Under the pieces are notes generated by a model, which saw nothing but the letters and a program-made list of their open reading frames with translations, searched no databases and was not told the DNA's origin. The translations under genes were made by a program, and so were the position numbers. A stretch of 64,000 nt of DNA. It comes from Pseudomonas sp. MM213. Lineage in GTDB: Bacteria; Pseudomonadota; Gammaproteobacteria; Pseudomonadales; Pseudomonadaceae. The DNA lies in assembly GCF_020423045.1 (NCBI RefSeq), contig NZ_CP081943.1, forward strand, positions 2,232,001-2,296,000, read 5' to 3'. Shown piece after piece: positions 8,257 through 15,935 of the stretch. Positions within the stretch are counted from its first letter, which is position 1; every line of letters starts with the position of its first letter.

Positions 8257-8939
8257 TCCGTCTGCGCGGCGGTAGCCGCAGTTTCCAGTTGGGCGAGCAG
8301 CAGGTGATGGGGCTGGACGGCCTGGATCTGGACATCGCCGCCGGTGACTACATGGCGGTGATGGGCCCGTCGGGCTCGGGCAAGTCGACCCTGCTGAACA
8401 TCCTCGGTTTGCTCGATGCGCCGAGCGCCGGCGAATACTGGCTGCAGGGCGAGGCCACGGCGACGCTGAGCGAGGCGCGGCGCGCCCAATTGCGCAGCCA
8501 ACTGATAGGTTTCGTGTTCCAGTCCTACCACCTGATCGCACGGCTGACGGTGCTGGAAAACATCGAGCTGCCGATGGTCCTCGCTGGCATCGGCGCGGCG
8601 CAACGGCACAAGCGCAGCAGCCAATTGGTGGCGCGCCTGGGGCTGGGCGAGCGCATTGCCCACCGCCCTGCCGAGCTGTCCGGTGGTCAGCGCCAGCGCG
8701 TCGCCATCGCCCGGGCGATGGTCATGCAACCGGCGCTGTTGTTGGCCGACGAGCCCACCGGCAATCTCGATAGCCAGGCCGGCGCCGAGGTCTTCAGCCT
8801 GCTGGAGGAGCTCAACGGCGAGGGCCTGACCCTGATAGTGGTGACCCACGACGCCAGCCTGGGCGCCCGCGCGCAGCGCCAGTTACACATGCGTGACGGG
8901 CGGATCCACACTGCTGCGCCGCAGCGGGCGCTGACCTGA
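8253..8939 (+). CDS. ABC transporter ATP-binding protein, MacB/LolD type
   Basis: A 228-aa ATPase. Walker A is GPSGSGKST (38-46), the signature LSGGQRQRVAIARAM begins at 142, Walker B LLLADEPTGNLD begins at 162 and the H-loop histidine is His199. The pattern ADEPTGNLDS is that of the MacB/LolD/FtsE class, which works with FtsX-type permeases in mechanotransmission rather than classic channel transport. Its ATG overlaps the stop of the fusion-protein gene as ATGA, so translation is probably coupled. Confidence 0.92.
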   Translation: MIRLRGGSRSFQLGEQQVMGLDGLDLDIAAGDYMAVMGPSGSGKSTLLNILGLLDAPSAGEYWLQGEATATLSEARRAQLRSQLIGFVFQSYHLIARLTVLENIELPMVLAGIGAAQRHKRSSQLVARLGLGERIAHRPAELSGGQRQRVAIARAMVMQPALLLADEPTGNLDSQAGAEVFSLLEELNGEGLTLIVVTHDASLGARAQRQLHMRDGRIHTAAPQRALT

Positions 8940-10150
8940 TGCGCGCTGCCGATGCCCTGGGCTTCTGGCTCGGCGCCTTGCGTGGGCATCGCTCGCGCAG
9001 CTTGATGCTGCTGCTGGCCATCTCTATCGGAGTGGTTGCGGTCAATCTGCTCACCGGTCTCGGCGCGGGGGCGCGGGCCTTCGTCCTGAACGAGTTCTCG
9101 CTGCTCGGGCGCGACATCCTGATCGTTTTCCCGGGCCGCAAGGAAACCACGGGGCGCATGCCGCCGCTCACCGGCCTGACGCCGCACGAATTGACCTTGC
9201 AGGACGTCCAGGCCATCACCCAGTTGCCGGGCATCCGCCGGGTCGCGCCGCTGCAGGCCGGGCAGATGGAGGTGATAGTCGGCAACCGCAATCGTGAGGT
9301 GCTGACCCTGGGCACCACCCGGGACTTCTTCGCCATTCGCCAACTGACGGTCGTCCAGGGCCAACCCCTGCCGGCGCTGGACCCTGAGCAGGCCGAGGCC
9401 GTCTGCGTGATCGGCGGCAAACTCCGGCGCGAGCTATTCGGTGCGCGCCCGGCCCTGGGTGAATGGTTGCGCGCCGGCGACCGGCGCTTCCGGGTGGTCG
9501 GCATCCTCGGTGAGCGGGGCGAATCCCTGGGGATGGATTTCGCCGAGATGTTGATCATCCCGGTGGCCAGTGCCCAGGCCTTGTTCAATCGCGAGGGGTT
9601 GTTGCGGGTGTTTGTCGAGGTGCGTGGTCCGAGCTTTCTCGACCGTAGCAAGCGGCTGATACTCGCCGCGCTCAAGGAGCGCCACGAGGGTAAGGAAGAC
9701 ATCACCCTGATCAGCCAGGACAGCCTGCTCAGCGCCTTCGACGACATACTCGCGGTGCTGACCCTGGCGGTCGCCGGGATTGCCGCGATCAGCCTGCTGG
9801 TGGCAGGCATCCTGATCATGAACGTGACCTGGATTGCGGTGAGCCAGCGCAGCGCCGAGATCGGCCTGCTCAAAGCCATAGGTGCGACGGCGGCGCAACT
9901 GCGCCTGCTGTTCCTCGGCGAGGCGGCGTTGCTCGCCCTGACGGGGGCGCTGGCGGGGCTACTTCTGGCCGAAACCTTGCTCTGGCTGGGGCGCCTGGCG
10001 TTCGATCTGCCGCTCTATGCACCCTGGTGGGCGCGGGCTAGCGCAGTGCTGCTGGCACTCGGCACGGCGCTGCTGTTCGCCTGGCTGCCGGCCGCTCGGG
10101 CCTCGGCGCTGGAGCCGGTGGCGGCGCTACGCCCGCCGGGAGCGCACTGA
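8939..10150 (+). CDS. ABC exporter permease, FtsX/MacB-like (first of two)
   Basis: A 403-aa membrane protein with MacB architecture: one N-terminal transmembrane helix (SLMLLLAISIGVVAVNLLTG), a large periplasmic domain of about 230 residues, then three C-terminal helices (LTLAVAGIAAISLLVAGIL; LLFLGEAALLALTGALAGLL; a last one near ASAVLLALGTALLFAWLPAA). The SQRSAEIGLLKAIGA motif before the penultimate helix is the coupling segment typical of FtsX-domain proteins. It starts at a TGATG overlap with the ATPase gene. Probably forms a heterodimer with the next protein. Confidence 0.88.
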   Translation: MRAADALGFWLGALRGHRSRSLMLLLAISIGVVAVNLLTGLGAGARAFVLNEFSLLGRDILIVFPGRKETTGRMPPLTGLTPHELTLQDVQAITQLPGIRRVAPLQAGQMEVIVGNRNREVLTLGTTRDFFAIRQLTVVQGQPLPALDPEQAEAVCVIGGKLRRELFGARPALGEWLRAGDRRFRVVGILGERGESLGMDFAEMLIIPVASAQALFNREGLLRVFVEVRGPSFLDRSKRLILAALKERHEGKEDITLISQDSLLSAFDDILAVLTLAVAGIAAISLLVAGILIMNVTWIAVSQRSAEIGLLKAIGATAAQLRLLFLGEAALLALTGALAGLLLAETLLWLGRLAFDLPLYAPWWARASAVLLALGTALLFAWLPAARASALEPVAALRPPGAH

Positions 10151-11346
10151 TGCGCTGGCAAGATGGTTTCCGGCTGACCAGCTCGGCGCTGACCTGTCGC
10201 CCCTTGCGCAGCCTGCTGACCCTGCTCGGGGTAGCGATCGGGATAGCCGCTGTGGCGCTGCTCACGGCCATAGGCGAAGGCGCGCGCGGCTATGTGCTGG
10301 AGAACTTCTCGCAGTTTGGTACGCGGATCATCACCGTGCGCCCGGGCAAGACCCAGACCAGCGGCCTCGGCGGTCTGCTCGGCAGCGTACGGCCACTGAC
10401 TATCAGTGATACCGACGCCCTGCGGCGCTTGCCGCATGTCGAGGCGGCGGTGCCGATCATTCAGGGCAGCGGGGATATCCAGTTCGGTCAACTGAGCCGG
10501 CGCAGCGACATTCTCGGTGGCGGCCATCAGCTGGCGCAGGCCTGGCGCATGCAACTGAGCCTGGGCGAGTTCCTGCCCGTGGCCCGTGACGGTCGTTCGC
10601 CGCCCTATGTGGTGCTCGGCCATCAGTTGCGTGTCGAGCTGTTCGGTGAACGCAATCCGCTGGGCGAGCTGATCCGCGTCGGGGGCGTGCGTTTCCGAGT
10701 GATAGGCGTGATGGCGGAAAAGGGCCAATTGCTCGGCTTCAACCTCGACGATATCGCCTACATCCCGGTGGATTGGGCCGAAAGCCTGTTCAACCGCACC
10801 GGGGTGGTCAAAGTCCATGTGGTGTTCGGCGCCGGCACCACTTCGCGGGCGTTGAGTCGGCAGATTCGCCAGGTGCTCGGCGAACGGCACGGCGTGGAGG
10901 ACTTCAGTCTGAGCACCCAGGACGACATGCTGCGCAGCTTCAACCGCGTTCTCGGCACCCTGAGCCTGGCCATCGGTGCCTTGGGGGGCATTTCCCTGTT
11001 GGTCGGCGCCGTCGGCATTCTCACCATCATGACGACCACTGTGGGCGAGCGCACGGCGGAAATCGGCCTGTTGCGGGCGATTGGTGCCAGTCCGCGGCAG
11101 GTGCTCGGGCTGTTTCTCGCCGAAGCGACACTGCTGTCCCTGGCCGGTGGTCTGCTTGGTCTGCTGTTGATGGGCCTCCTGCTCGGGCTACTGCACCTGG
11201 CCATGCCGAGCCTGCCCTTGGCGCTGCAGCCGCTGTTTCTGCTACTGGCGCTGCTGCTGGCGGCGGTGCTCGGCATTCTCGCCGGCCTGGCTCCGGCACT
11301 GCGGGCGGCCCGCCTGCATCCGGTGGCGGCTCTGCGCAGTGAATAG
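10150..11346 (+). CDS. ABC exporter permease, FtsX/MacB-like (second of two)
   Basis: A 398-aa paralogue of the preceding permease with the same layout: an N-terminal helix (LRSLLTLLGVAIGIAAVALL), a periplasmic MacB-type domain, then three C-terminal helices with VGERTAEIGLLRAIGASPRQ before the last pair. It starts at a TGATG overlap. MacB itself is a homodimer with the ATPase fused to its N-terminus, while here ATPase and two different permeases are separate chains, as in several peptide or lipoprotein exporters. No substrate gene, peptidase or outer-membrane factor is adjacent. Confidence 0.88.
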   Translation: MRWQDGFRLTSSALTCRPLRSLLTLLGVAIGIAAVALLTAIGEGARGYVLENFSQFGTRIITVRPGKTQTSGLGGLLGSVRPLTISDTDALRRLPHVEAAVPIIQGSGDIQFGQLSRRSDILGGGHQLAQAWRMQLSLGEFLPVARDGRSPPYVVLGHQLRVELFGERNPLGELIRVGGVRFRVIGVMAEKGQLLGFNLDDIAYIPVDWAESLFNRTGVVKVHVVFGAGTTSRALSRQIRQVLGERHGVEDFSLSTQDDMLRSFNRVLGTLSLAIGALGGISLLVGAVGILTIMTTTVGERTAEIGLLRAIGASPRQVLGLFLAEATLLSLAGGLLGLLLMGLLLGLLHLAMPSLPLALQPLFLLLALLLAAVLGILAGLAPALRAARLHPVAALRSE

Positions 11347-11398
11347 CGGCCAGGCCAATGAGCCTGACGGGCTAGCTGTACGCTGCGTGACGATAACG

Positions 11399-11421
11399 CC
11401 GGCGCTGGGCCGGTGATTTTA
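11399..11421 (+). terminator. Weak terminator candidate after the exporter operon
   Basis: CCGGC and GCCGG pair around a 5-nt loop and are followed by TGATTTTAATT. The stem is short, so this may only slow polymerase. Nothing better lies between the operon and the next genes. Confidence 0.3.
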
Positions 11422-11480
11422 ATTGGTTGGCAGCGGCAAAAACTGAGTGCAACACCTGACCGCTTCGGTAGGGTGTTGCC

Positions 11481-11585
11481 ATGTTTTATCACGAACTCAG
11501 CGTTGAAGAGCGCGTCACGATCCATTTCGTTAACCTGGGCGACATTTCCTATTGGTTTGCCTTGTGGTCGGGTAGCAGTGTTTGA
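11481..11585 (+). pseudogene. Possible IS30-type transposase N-terminal remnant
   Basis: A 34-codon frame MFYHELSVEERVTIHF resembles the start of IS30-family transposases, which typically begin with an L-S/T-x-E-E-R-x-x-I pattern. It stops after LWSGSSV and nothing further of the enzyme follows. Just upstream, GCAACACC and GGTGTTGC form an 8-bp inverted repeat (about 11449-11479). The match is short and may be chance. The 11347-11659 interval otherwise contains nothing recognisable. Confidence 0.3.
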
Positions 11586-11659
11586 TAAAGCTGGTAGACA
11601 GTGGGGGCGAGTCCATACATAAATAAGGGCAGGATTTTCACCCGCCCTCCTCCGGTTGC

Positions 11660-12490
11660 CTAACCTCGCAGGAAAGCGAGCAAATCGGCGTTGATCGTAT
11701 CGGCGTTCGTTGTAGGCATTCCGTGTGGGTAGCCCGAGTAGGTTTTCAGCGTGCTGTTCTGCAAGAGTCTGGCTGACAAGGGCCCGGAGTTTTCATAAGG
11801 CACGATCTGATCATCATCACCATGCATCACCAGCACGGGGATCTTGATGCTCTTCAGATCGTCGGTAAAGTCGGTCTGGGAAAAGGCTACGATCCCGTCG
11901 TAATGTGCCTTTGCACAGCCCATCATGCCTTGGCGCCACCAGTTCAGGATGATGCCCTCTGACGGTTTGGCGCCCGGACGGTTGTAACCGTAGAAAGGTC
12001 CCGCTGGAACGTCGTGGTAGAACTGTGCACGGTTGGCTTTGAGCTGTGCCTGCAAGTCATCGAAAACCGACTTCGGCAAGCCACCTGGATTCGCCGGGGT
12101 CTGAACCATTAGCGGAGGCACGGCGCTGATGATGGCGGCCTTGGACACTCGATCTTCGCCGTGGCGAGCAATGTAATGAATGACTTCGCCACCGCCGGTG
12201 GAGTGCCCCACATGGGCTGCGCCCTGCACGCCAAGATGATCGACTACGGCCGCGACATCATCGGCATAGTGATCCATGTCGTGCCCGTCCCAGACCTGGC
12301 TGGATCGCCCATGACCGCGTCGGTCGTGTGCAACCACCCGGTAGCCGTTCGCCAGGAAAAAAAGCATTTGCGCATCCCAGTCGTCCGCGCTGAGCGGCCA
12401 TCCGTGATGGAAAAAGACCACTGGGGCATCGCGTGGTCCCCAGTCTTTATAAAAGATCTCAACACCGTCCTGCGTAGTGACATAACCCAT
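11660..12490 (-). CDS. Alpha/beta hydrolase, non-heme chloroperoxidase/esterase type
   Basis: A 276-aa alpha/beta hydrolase of the cofactor-free haloperoxidase / arylesterase group. The oxyanion-hole motif is HHGWPLS (28-34). The catalytic triad is Ser97 in GHSTGG, Asp227 in HGDDDQIVP and His256 in YPHGMP. Members hydrolyse esters or, with organic acid, form peracids; the natural substrate is unknown. The frame is open to 12652, but the start MGYVTTQDGV at 12490 matches the family N-terminus and has GGGAG upstream. A MerR-type promoter facing it lies at 12676-12706, giving a leader of about 180 nt. Confidence 0.88.
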   Translation of the reverse strand: MGYVTTQDGVEIFYKDWGPRDAPVVFFHHGWPLSADDWDAQMLFFLANGYRVVAHDRRGHGRSSQVWDGHDMDHYADDVAAVVDHLGVQGAAHVGHSTGGGEVIHYIARHGEDRVSKAAIISAVPPLMVQTPANPGGLPKSVFDDLQAQLKANRAQFYHDVPAGPFYGYNRPGAKPSEGIILNWWRQGMMGCAKAHYDGIVAFSQTDFTDDLKSIKIPVLVMHGDDDQIVPYENSGPLSARLLQNSTLKTYSGYPHGMPTTNADTINADLLAFLRG

Positions 12491-12675
12491 GTTCGCATCT
12501 CCCGAATGAAATGGAGGCCATGACCAGAATCGTGTACTGATCGTGCCCCTTGTTGAACAAGTGCAGCCCACCCCATAGGCGGTACTGAGACGGGTCCTGG
12601 TCCGGCTTTCGCCTATCCCTGCATTCCATGGCGTTTGAGCAACGCATGACATCCGCGCCGCTTGGCCACCAAATC

Positions 12676-12706
12676 ACTTTAGGTTTAAAGTCAACTTTAA
12701 GGTCAA
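12676..12706 (-). promoter_or_regulatory. MerR-type promoter with 19-bp spacer and perfect palindrome
   Basis: Read on the minus strand: -35 TTGACC, 19-bp spacer, -10 TAAAGT. The spacer contains the perfect palindrome TTAAAGT-TG-ACTTTAA (12685-12700). An overlong 19-bp spacer with a centred dyad is the hallmark of promoters activated by DNA distortion by MerR-family proteins. It lies between merR (starting at 12725) and the hydrolase gene and faces the hydrolase. Confidence 0.75.
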
Positions 12707-12724
12707 TGGTTTTCTGGGGGGAAT

Positions 12725-13174
12725 ATGAGAATAGGCGAACTGGCGAAAATCAGCGGATTGGCGCCTTCACGTATTCGTTTCTACGAAGCGAGCGGCCTGA
12801 TTAAATCTGTCGTGCGCAAAGCCAATGGGTATCGGGACTACGCCCCTGACACGGAGTGGGTTCTGGAGATCATCACGGGTGCTCAGGCGGCGGGTTTTTC
12901 ATTGGAAGAAATCCGACAATTGCTGCCGATGAATGCGAACGGTTGGCAGCATGAAGAGTTGCTCAGCGGGCTCAAACGCAAGGTTGAGGAAATCGAAGTC
13001 CTGCAGCAACGGCTGGCCCAGAATAAAGCGCAACTTCTTCTGGTTATCGAGGGCATTGAAAGCAAGCCGGAAGGCATGGGTTGCGTGGACAACACGCAGT
13101 TGTTATTGCATCGCCTGCGCGAGGAAGGTGTGGCGGCAGCACCGCGCGGCCGTGATACCGCATCGTCCAAGTAA
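12725..13174 (+). CDS. MerR family transcriptional regulator
   Basis: A 149-aa MerR-family activator. The N-terminal winged helix MRIGELAKISGLAPSRIRFY continues to EASGLIKSVVRKANGYRDY, the standard signature. A DUF-type second helical motif (EIITGAQAAGFSLEEIRQLL) and a dimerisation coiled coil (about 80-118) follow. A lone Cys near residue 120 is not a metal-binding set, so an organic or redox inducer is more likely than a metal. The operator-like promoter begins 19 bp upstream and a copy lies before the acetoacetate-decarboxylase-like gene, so both are likely targets. Confidence 0.9.
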   Translation: MRIGELAKISGLAPSRIRFYEASGLIKSVVRKANGYRDYAPDTEWVLEIITGAQAAGFSLEEIRQLLPMNANGWQHEELLSGLKRKVEEIEVLQQRLAQNKAQLLLVIEGIESKPEGMGCVDNTQLLLHRLREEGVAAAPRGRDTASSK

Positions 13175-13182
13175 GGCGTCAC

Positions 13183-13212
13183 CTGTCAGGCTTATGAGGC
13201 CTGACAGATTTT
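13183..13212 (+). terminator. Rho-independent terminator of the merR gene
   Basis: CTGTCAGGC and GCCTGACAG form a perfect 9-bp stem around a 7-nt loop, followed by ATTTTT. It sits 9 bp after the merR stop and separates it from the convergent gene. Confidence 0.8.
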
Positions 13213-13227
13213 TGCCGGCAGGTTTAG

Positions 13228-14232
13228 TTAGTGCGTGTCAGCCAGTGCCGCCAACGGCTTCGGCGCGTAGAGCGCACTTTGGAACGCTGGCACGTATTCG
13301 TACTTCATCATTTTCCCCAGTTTCAAGGAGCGGATGTAGTTCGACAGGCTGCCGTCGCCCAGCGTGAGGGTTGCCGAATCCTCGTTTCTGCTGGAGCCGT
13401 GGCTGAGCTGGCGGGAAATCGCATACCCATAGGCTAACCGGCCTTGGTAATCGAGATTGGTGAAACTGCTGGTGACGATATCGACGTCACTGGACAGGTC
13501 GTCGAGCTTCTGCGCTTTGAAGGACACGTCCACTTTGCCCGTCTCGCTATCGGTAATGTCATAGACCACCGATTGGGCATCTTCTTTGCGGTCAATCCCC
13601 GTCAGCCATTTCGGCAGGTTGTAACCGACGACACCACGAACCCTCGCAAGCTCTGTATTGACCGGTAACTTGAGTACATAACCCCAGAAGTCTCCAGACA
13701 TCGACTGGCCAATCAGCGTAACCGGCCCCAGATTGGCTTTGCCCGGTTTGTTGGTGATGATCGACACCGCGACTTCGTTATAGGCGTCGTTATCGCAGTG
13801 CTCATAGGTGTAAGCGGTAAACGCAATCAGGCCTCGACCAGGCCAGATTTGCAGAGGCTGGACGGTTGCCAACACTTCGGGTGGCATCAGTGCCCGGAGC
13901 TTGTCCAGATCTGCCGTATAGACAGCCGTTACGCGACTGTTCTGGTAGTAAAAGTTTGGCGAGAACGATTCGAAGCCTATGTCGACCTTGTTCTTCTCCA
14001 ACCCTTTGAACCAACTCAAATCAACGCCCGGTACTTCTGCTGCAATCACCGACAAAGGAGGGTTGGAGCGAAAGCGATCGTACAAACCGCCCTTGACGAC
14101 GGGCACCTGGTGACCGGCGATATCGATCATGGCTGTGTCGGTCGGGCTGGGCATTTCAGGCATCCCCGCCAACGCATGGTTGGCGAACGTGTTGAACAGC
14201 AATCCTGTTAAAACGGCGCTTGCGAGTTTCAA
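13228..14232 (-). CDS. Acetoacetate decarboxylase-like protein with signal peptide
   Basis: A 334-aa protein. Residues 1-22 form a Sec signal peptide (MKLASAVLTGLLFNTFANHA, cleavage near ALAG), so it is periplasmic or secreted. The mature part resembles the acetoacetate decarboxylase superfamily: LRALMPPEV, AFTAYTYEHC, EVAVSI, and RGVVGYNLPKW with Lys208 where the Schiff-base lysine lies in true decarboxylases. Many superfamily members are not decarboxylases but act in aldol, cyclase or hydratase chemistry, so the reaction is uncertain. It has its own MerR-type promoter (14307-14337), matching that of the nearby hydrolase. Confidence 0.75.
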   Translation of the reverse strand: MKLASAVLTGLLFNTFANHALAGMPEMPSPTDTAMIDIAGHQVPVVKGGLYDRFRSNPPLSVIAAEVPGVDLSWFKGLEKNKVDIGFESFSPNFYYQNSRVTAVYTADLDKLRALMPPEVLATVQPLQIWPGRGLIAFTAYTYEHCDNDAYNEVAVSIITNKPGKANLGPVTLIGQSMSGDFWGYVLKLPVNTELARVRGVVGYNLPKWLTGIDRKEDAQSVVYDITDSETGKVDVSFKAQKLDDLSSDVDIVTSSFTNLDYQGRLAYGYAISRQLSHGSSRNEDSATLTLGDGSLSNYIRSLKLGKMMKYEYVPAFQSALYAPKPLAALADTH

Positions 14233-14306
14233 TCTGTCTCTCTCCAGGTGATTGCATCTGCTTGATGGCGTCGGCCAGGGCAGGCTTCTGAGGCCGGCTT
14301 GAAATC

Positions 14307-14337
14307 ACCTTAACGTTAAACTGAACTTTAAGGTCAA
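14307..14337 (-). promoter_or_regulatory. Second MerR-type promoter, upstream of the decarboxylase-like gene
   Basis: Minus strand: -35 TTGACC, 19-bp spacer, -10 TAAGGT. The spacer contains TTAAAGTTCAGTTTAA, the same dyad as at 12685-12700 with one symmetry mismatch. Over 31 bp it is clearly related to the first site. It gives a leader of about 70 nt before the start codon at 14232. Confidence 0.72.
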
Positions 14338-14497
14338 GCGCTGGAAAGGCAGATTTTCAGTTTGTTCGCAGCAGCGTTTTCAACGTGCCATCGACCAGGA
14401 TTCAGCGATTCGAGATTGAGGGTTTTGGCCCTTCATCGGTGATGGCAAAGCTCACCCTCCTGTCCTCAAATGAGTCCATATACGGTCACCCAGAAGC

Positions 14498-15262
14498 TCA
14501 ACCGCGGACCAAATAGGCCCCTGGCGGAACCCGATGTCGCAGCTTCTTGCATTTGCCGGGTGCGGGCTGGTGCCCCGGTGGGCGATCCGGGAACCAGATT
14601 CGGCATTTGCCCGGCGGCGGCCAATGGCCCCGGGGAATCTCGACCGCATCGTTTGTACCCGCAGGCTCGGTGGAAGCCATTTGCATGTTTCCTTCGGGCC
14701 CCGGCCTGCCAACCATAGGCGAGTCCAATACCGGCGCAGCCTCTGCGCGAGCGAAGCTGCCAGCGTCGCGCCCAGCATTCTGAGCGGGGTGTTCAGCAAT
14801 GCTGATTTCTTCTTCGCTGCGCCTTTGGGTCTCCACTTCCGGTTTGTTCAGTACGGCGACCCTGTCTGCGTTGGCACTGGGTGGGATACCGGAAGCCTGG
14901 GCCCGCTGCGCAGCCTGTATCAATTGCAAGTTGCGGTTACGTAACTCGACGTTACGCCCCACCCGAATGTTCGAGCGCATCCCCAAGGTTTCAGCCTGCT
15001 GGTACTGCCCCTGCTGAAGACGCAACACACCGAGGTAATGCAGCGTCGCGGGATTGTTCGGCTGAATATGCAGGGCCCGCTCCAGCGTGGCAGCAGCCTG
15101 GTCCAACTGGCCATTTTCATACTGCCGCGAAGCCGTTTCGATCAAGGTGGTTGATGCGCTGTTGCTTTGCGCTGTCGCTCTTCGCTCAGCAGCCACCGAA
15201 TAAAGCGACGCGCTGGCGCATAACGCCAGGATGAAACCTGTCAGAAAACGTTTGGTTGGCAT
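14498..15262 (-). CDS. Secreted TPR protein with C-terminal proline-glycine-cysteine motif
   Basis: A 254-aa protein. The start at 15262 (MPTKRFLTGFILALCASASL) gives a signal peptide; the frame is open further upstream but without coding character. Residues about 35-95 hold TPR-like repeats (YENGQLDQAAATLERALHIQ, then NNPATLHYLGVLRLQQGQY). A low-complexity linker follows. The tail contains PPPGKCRIWFPDRPPGHQP and a second PGKC, a short repeated motif seen in envelope proteins of other proteobacteria. Probably periplasmic or surface-attached; role unknown. It has a REPIN-rich upstream region and no operon partner. Confidence 0.7.
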   Translation of the reverse strand: MPTKRFLTGFILALCASASLYSVAAERRATAQSNSASTTLIETASRQYENGQLDQAAATLERALHIQPNNPATLHYLGVLRLQQGQYQQAETLGMRSNIRVGRNVELRNRNLQLIQAAQRAQASGIPPSANADRVAVLNKPEVETQRRSEEEISIAEHPAQNAGRDAGSFARAEAAPVLDSPMVGRPGPEGNMQMASTEPAGTNDAVEIPRGHWPPPGKCRIWFPDRPPGHQPAPGKCKKLRHRVPPGAYLVRG

Positions 15263-15519
15263 CAGTGGGCGAACTCGATTGATCTCTCGTGGCACGATCG
15301 TACAACCGACCACAGCACTCGATACAGGGCTCCAACTGACCTGCCCGGCAGCCTGAAGTTCCCGCTGCAACGGCCACTGTAACCCGTGTTTTTTTTGCCA
15401 CCCCATCACTAAGCGTGAAGGTTGATGCAACTTAAAAGCGCTGGTGATATCGACCTTGAGCTGCGCACCAATCCATGGCCGGGGCGGCACCTAAAACGGA
15501 CTGGCTACACCAATCAACT

Positions 15520-15608
15520 GTAGGAGCCGGCTTGCTGGCGATAGCGATGTGTCAGTCAACGCATGTATTGGCTGAACGGACGCTATCGCCAGCAAGCCGG
15601 CTCCTACA
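15520..15608. repeat. REPIN (inverted REP pair)
   Basis: GTAGGAGCCGGCTTGCTGGC and its reverse complement face each other around about 48 bp. This is the common GTAGGAGC family of fluorescent pseudomonads. Confidence 0.9.
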
Positions 15609-15620
15609 GGGATTCGCGTG

Positions 15621-15715
15621 TGCTTTTGATTTTCACCACTCATCAGGTCGAGCGTTAGCTCGCCTTCAGCTTTTGATCTGAGCGCCCCTCGAGGGCATGC
15701 CGAGCCACAGCGAGG
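15621..15715. repeat. Shortened copy of the long intergenic repeat
   Basis: The bases from CACCACTCATCAG to the CTCGAG near 15690 match 46490-46550, and the following GGCATGCCGAGCC matches 46663-46675. The roughly 110 bp between them are missing here. As at 46464, a REP arm and a CAGGGAT-GCTTTTG stretch sit directly before it, so the REP belongs to the composite. Confidence 0.7.
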
Positions 15716-15755
15716 CTCAAGCGGACAGGCTACCTAGACATGACACCAATCAACT

Positions 15756-15872
15756 GTAGGAGCCGGCTTGCTGCGGGCGGCGTTCCGACGATAGCGGTGG
15801 GTCAATCGACACATCTGTCGCCTGAAAGGACGCCATCGTCGGAACGCCGCCCGCAGCAAGCCGGCTCCTACA
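15756..15872. repeat. REPIN with GCGGGCGGCG inner arm
   Basis: An inverted REP pair of about 117 bp. The inner palindrome uses the variant CTTGCTGCGGGCGGCGTTCC instead of CTTGCTGGCGAT, so the arms pair over about 40 bp. It follows the shortened long repeat. Confidence 0.88.
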
Positions 15873-15935
15873 GGGGGAACGTGTGCAGACGCCGGTAGGC
15901 CGCTTCGCCCCCCATCCATTAGAAAAAGCTCACCA

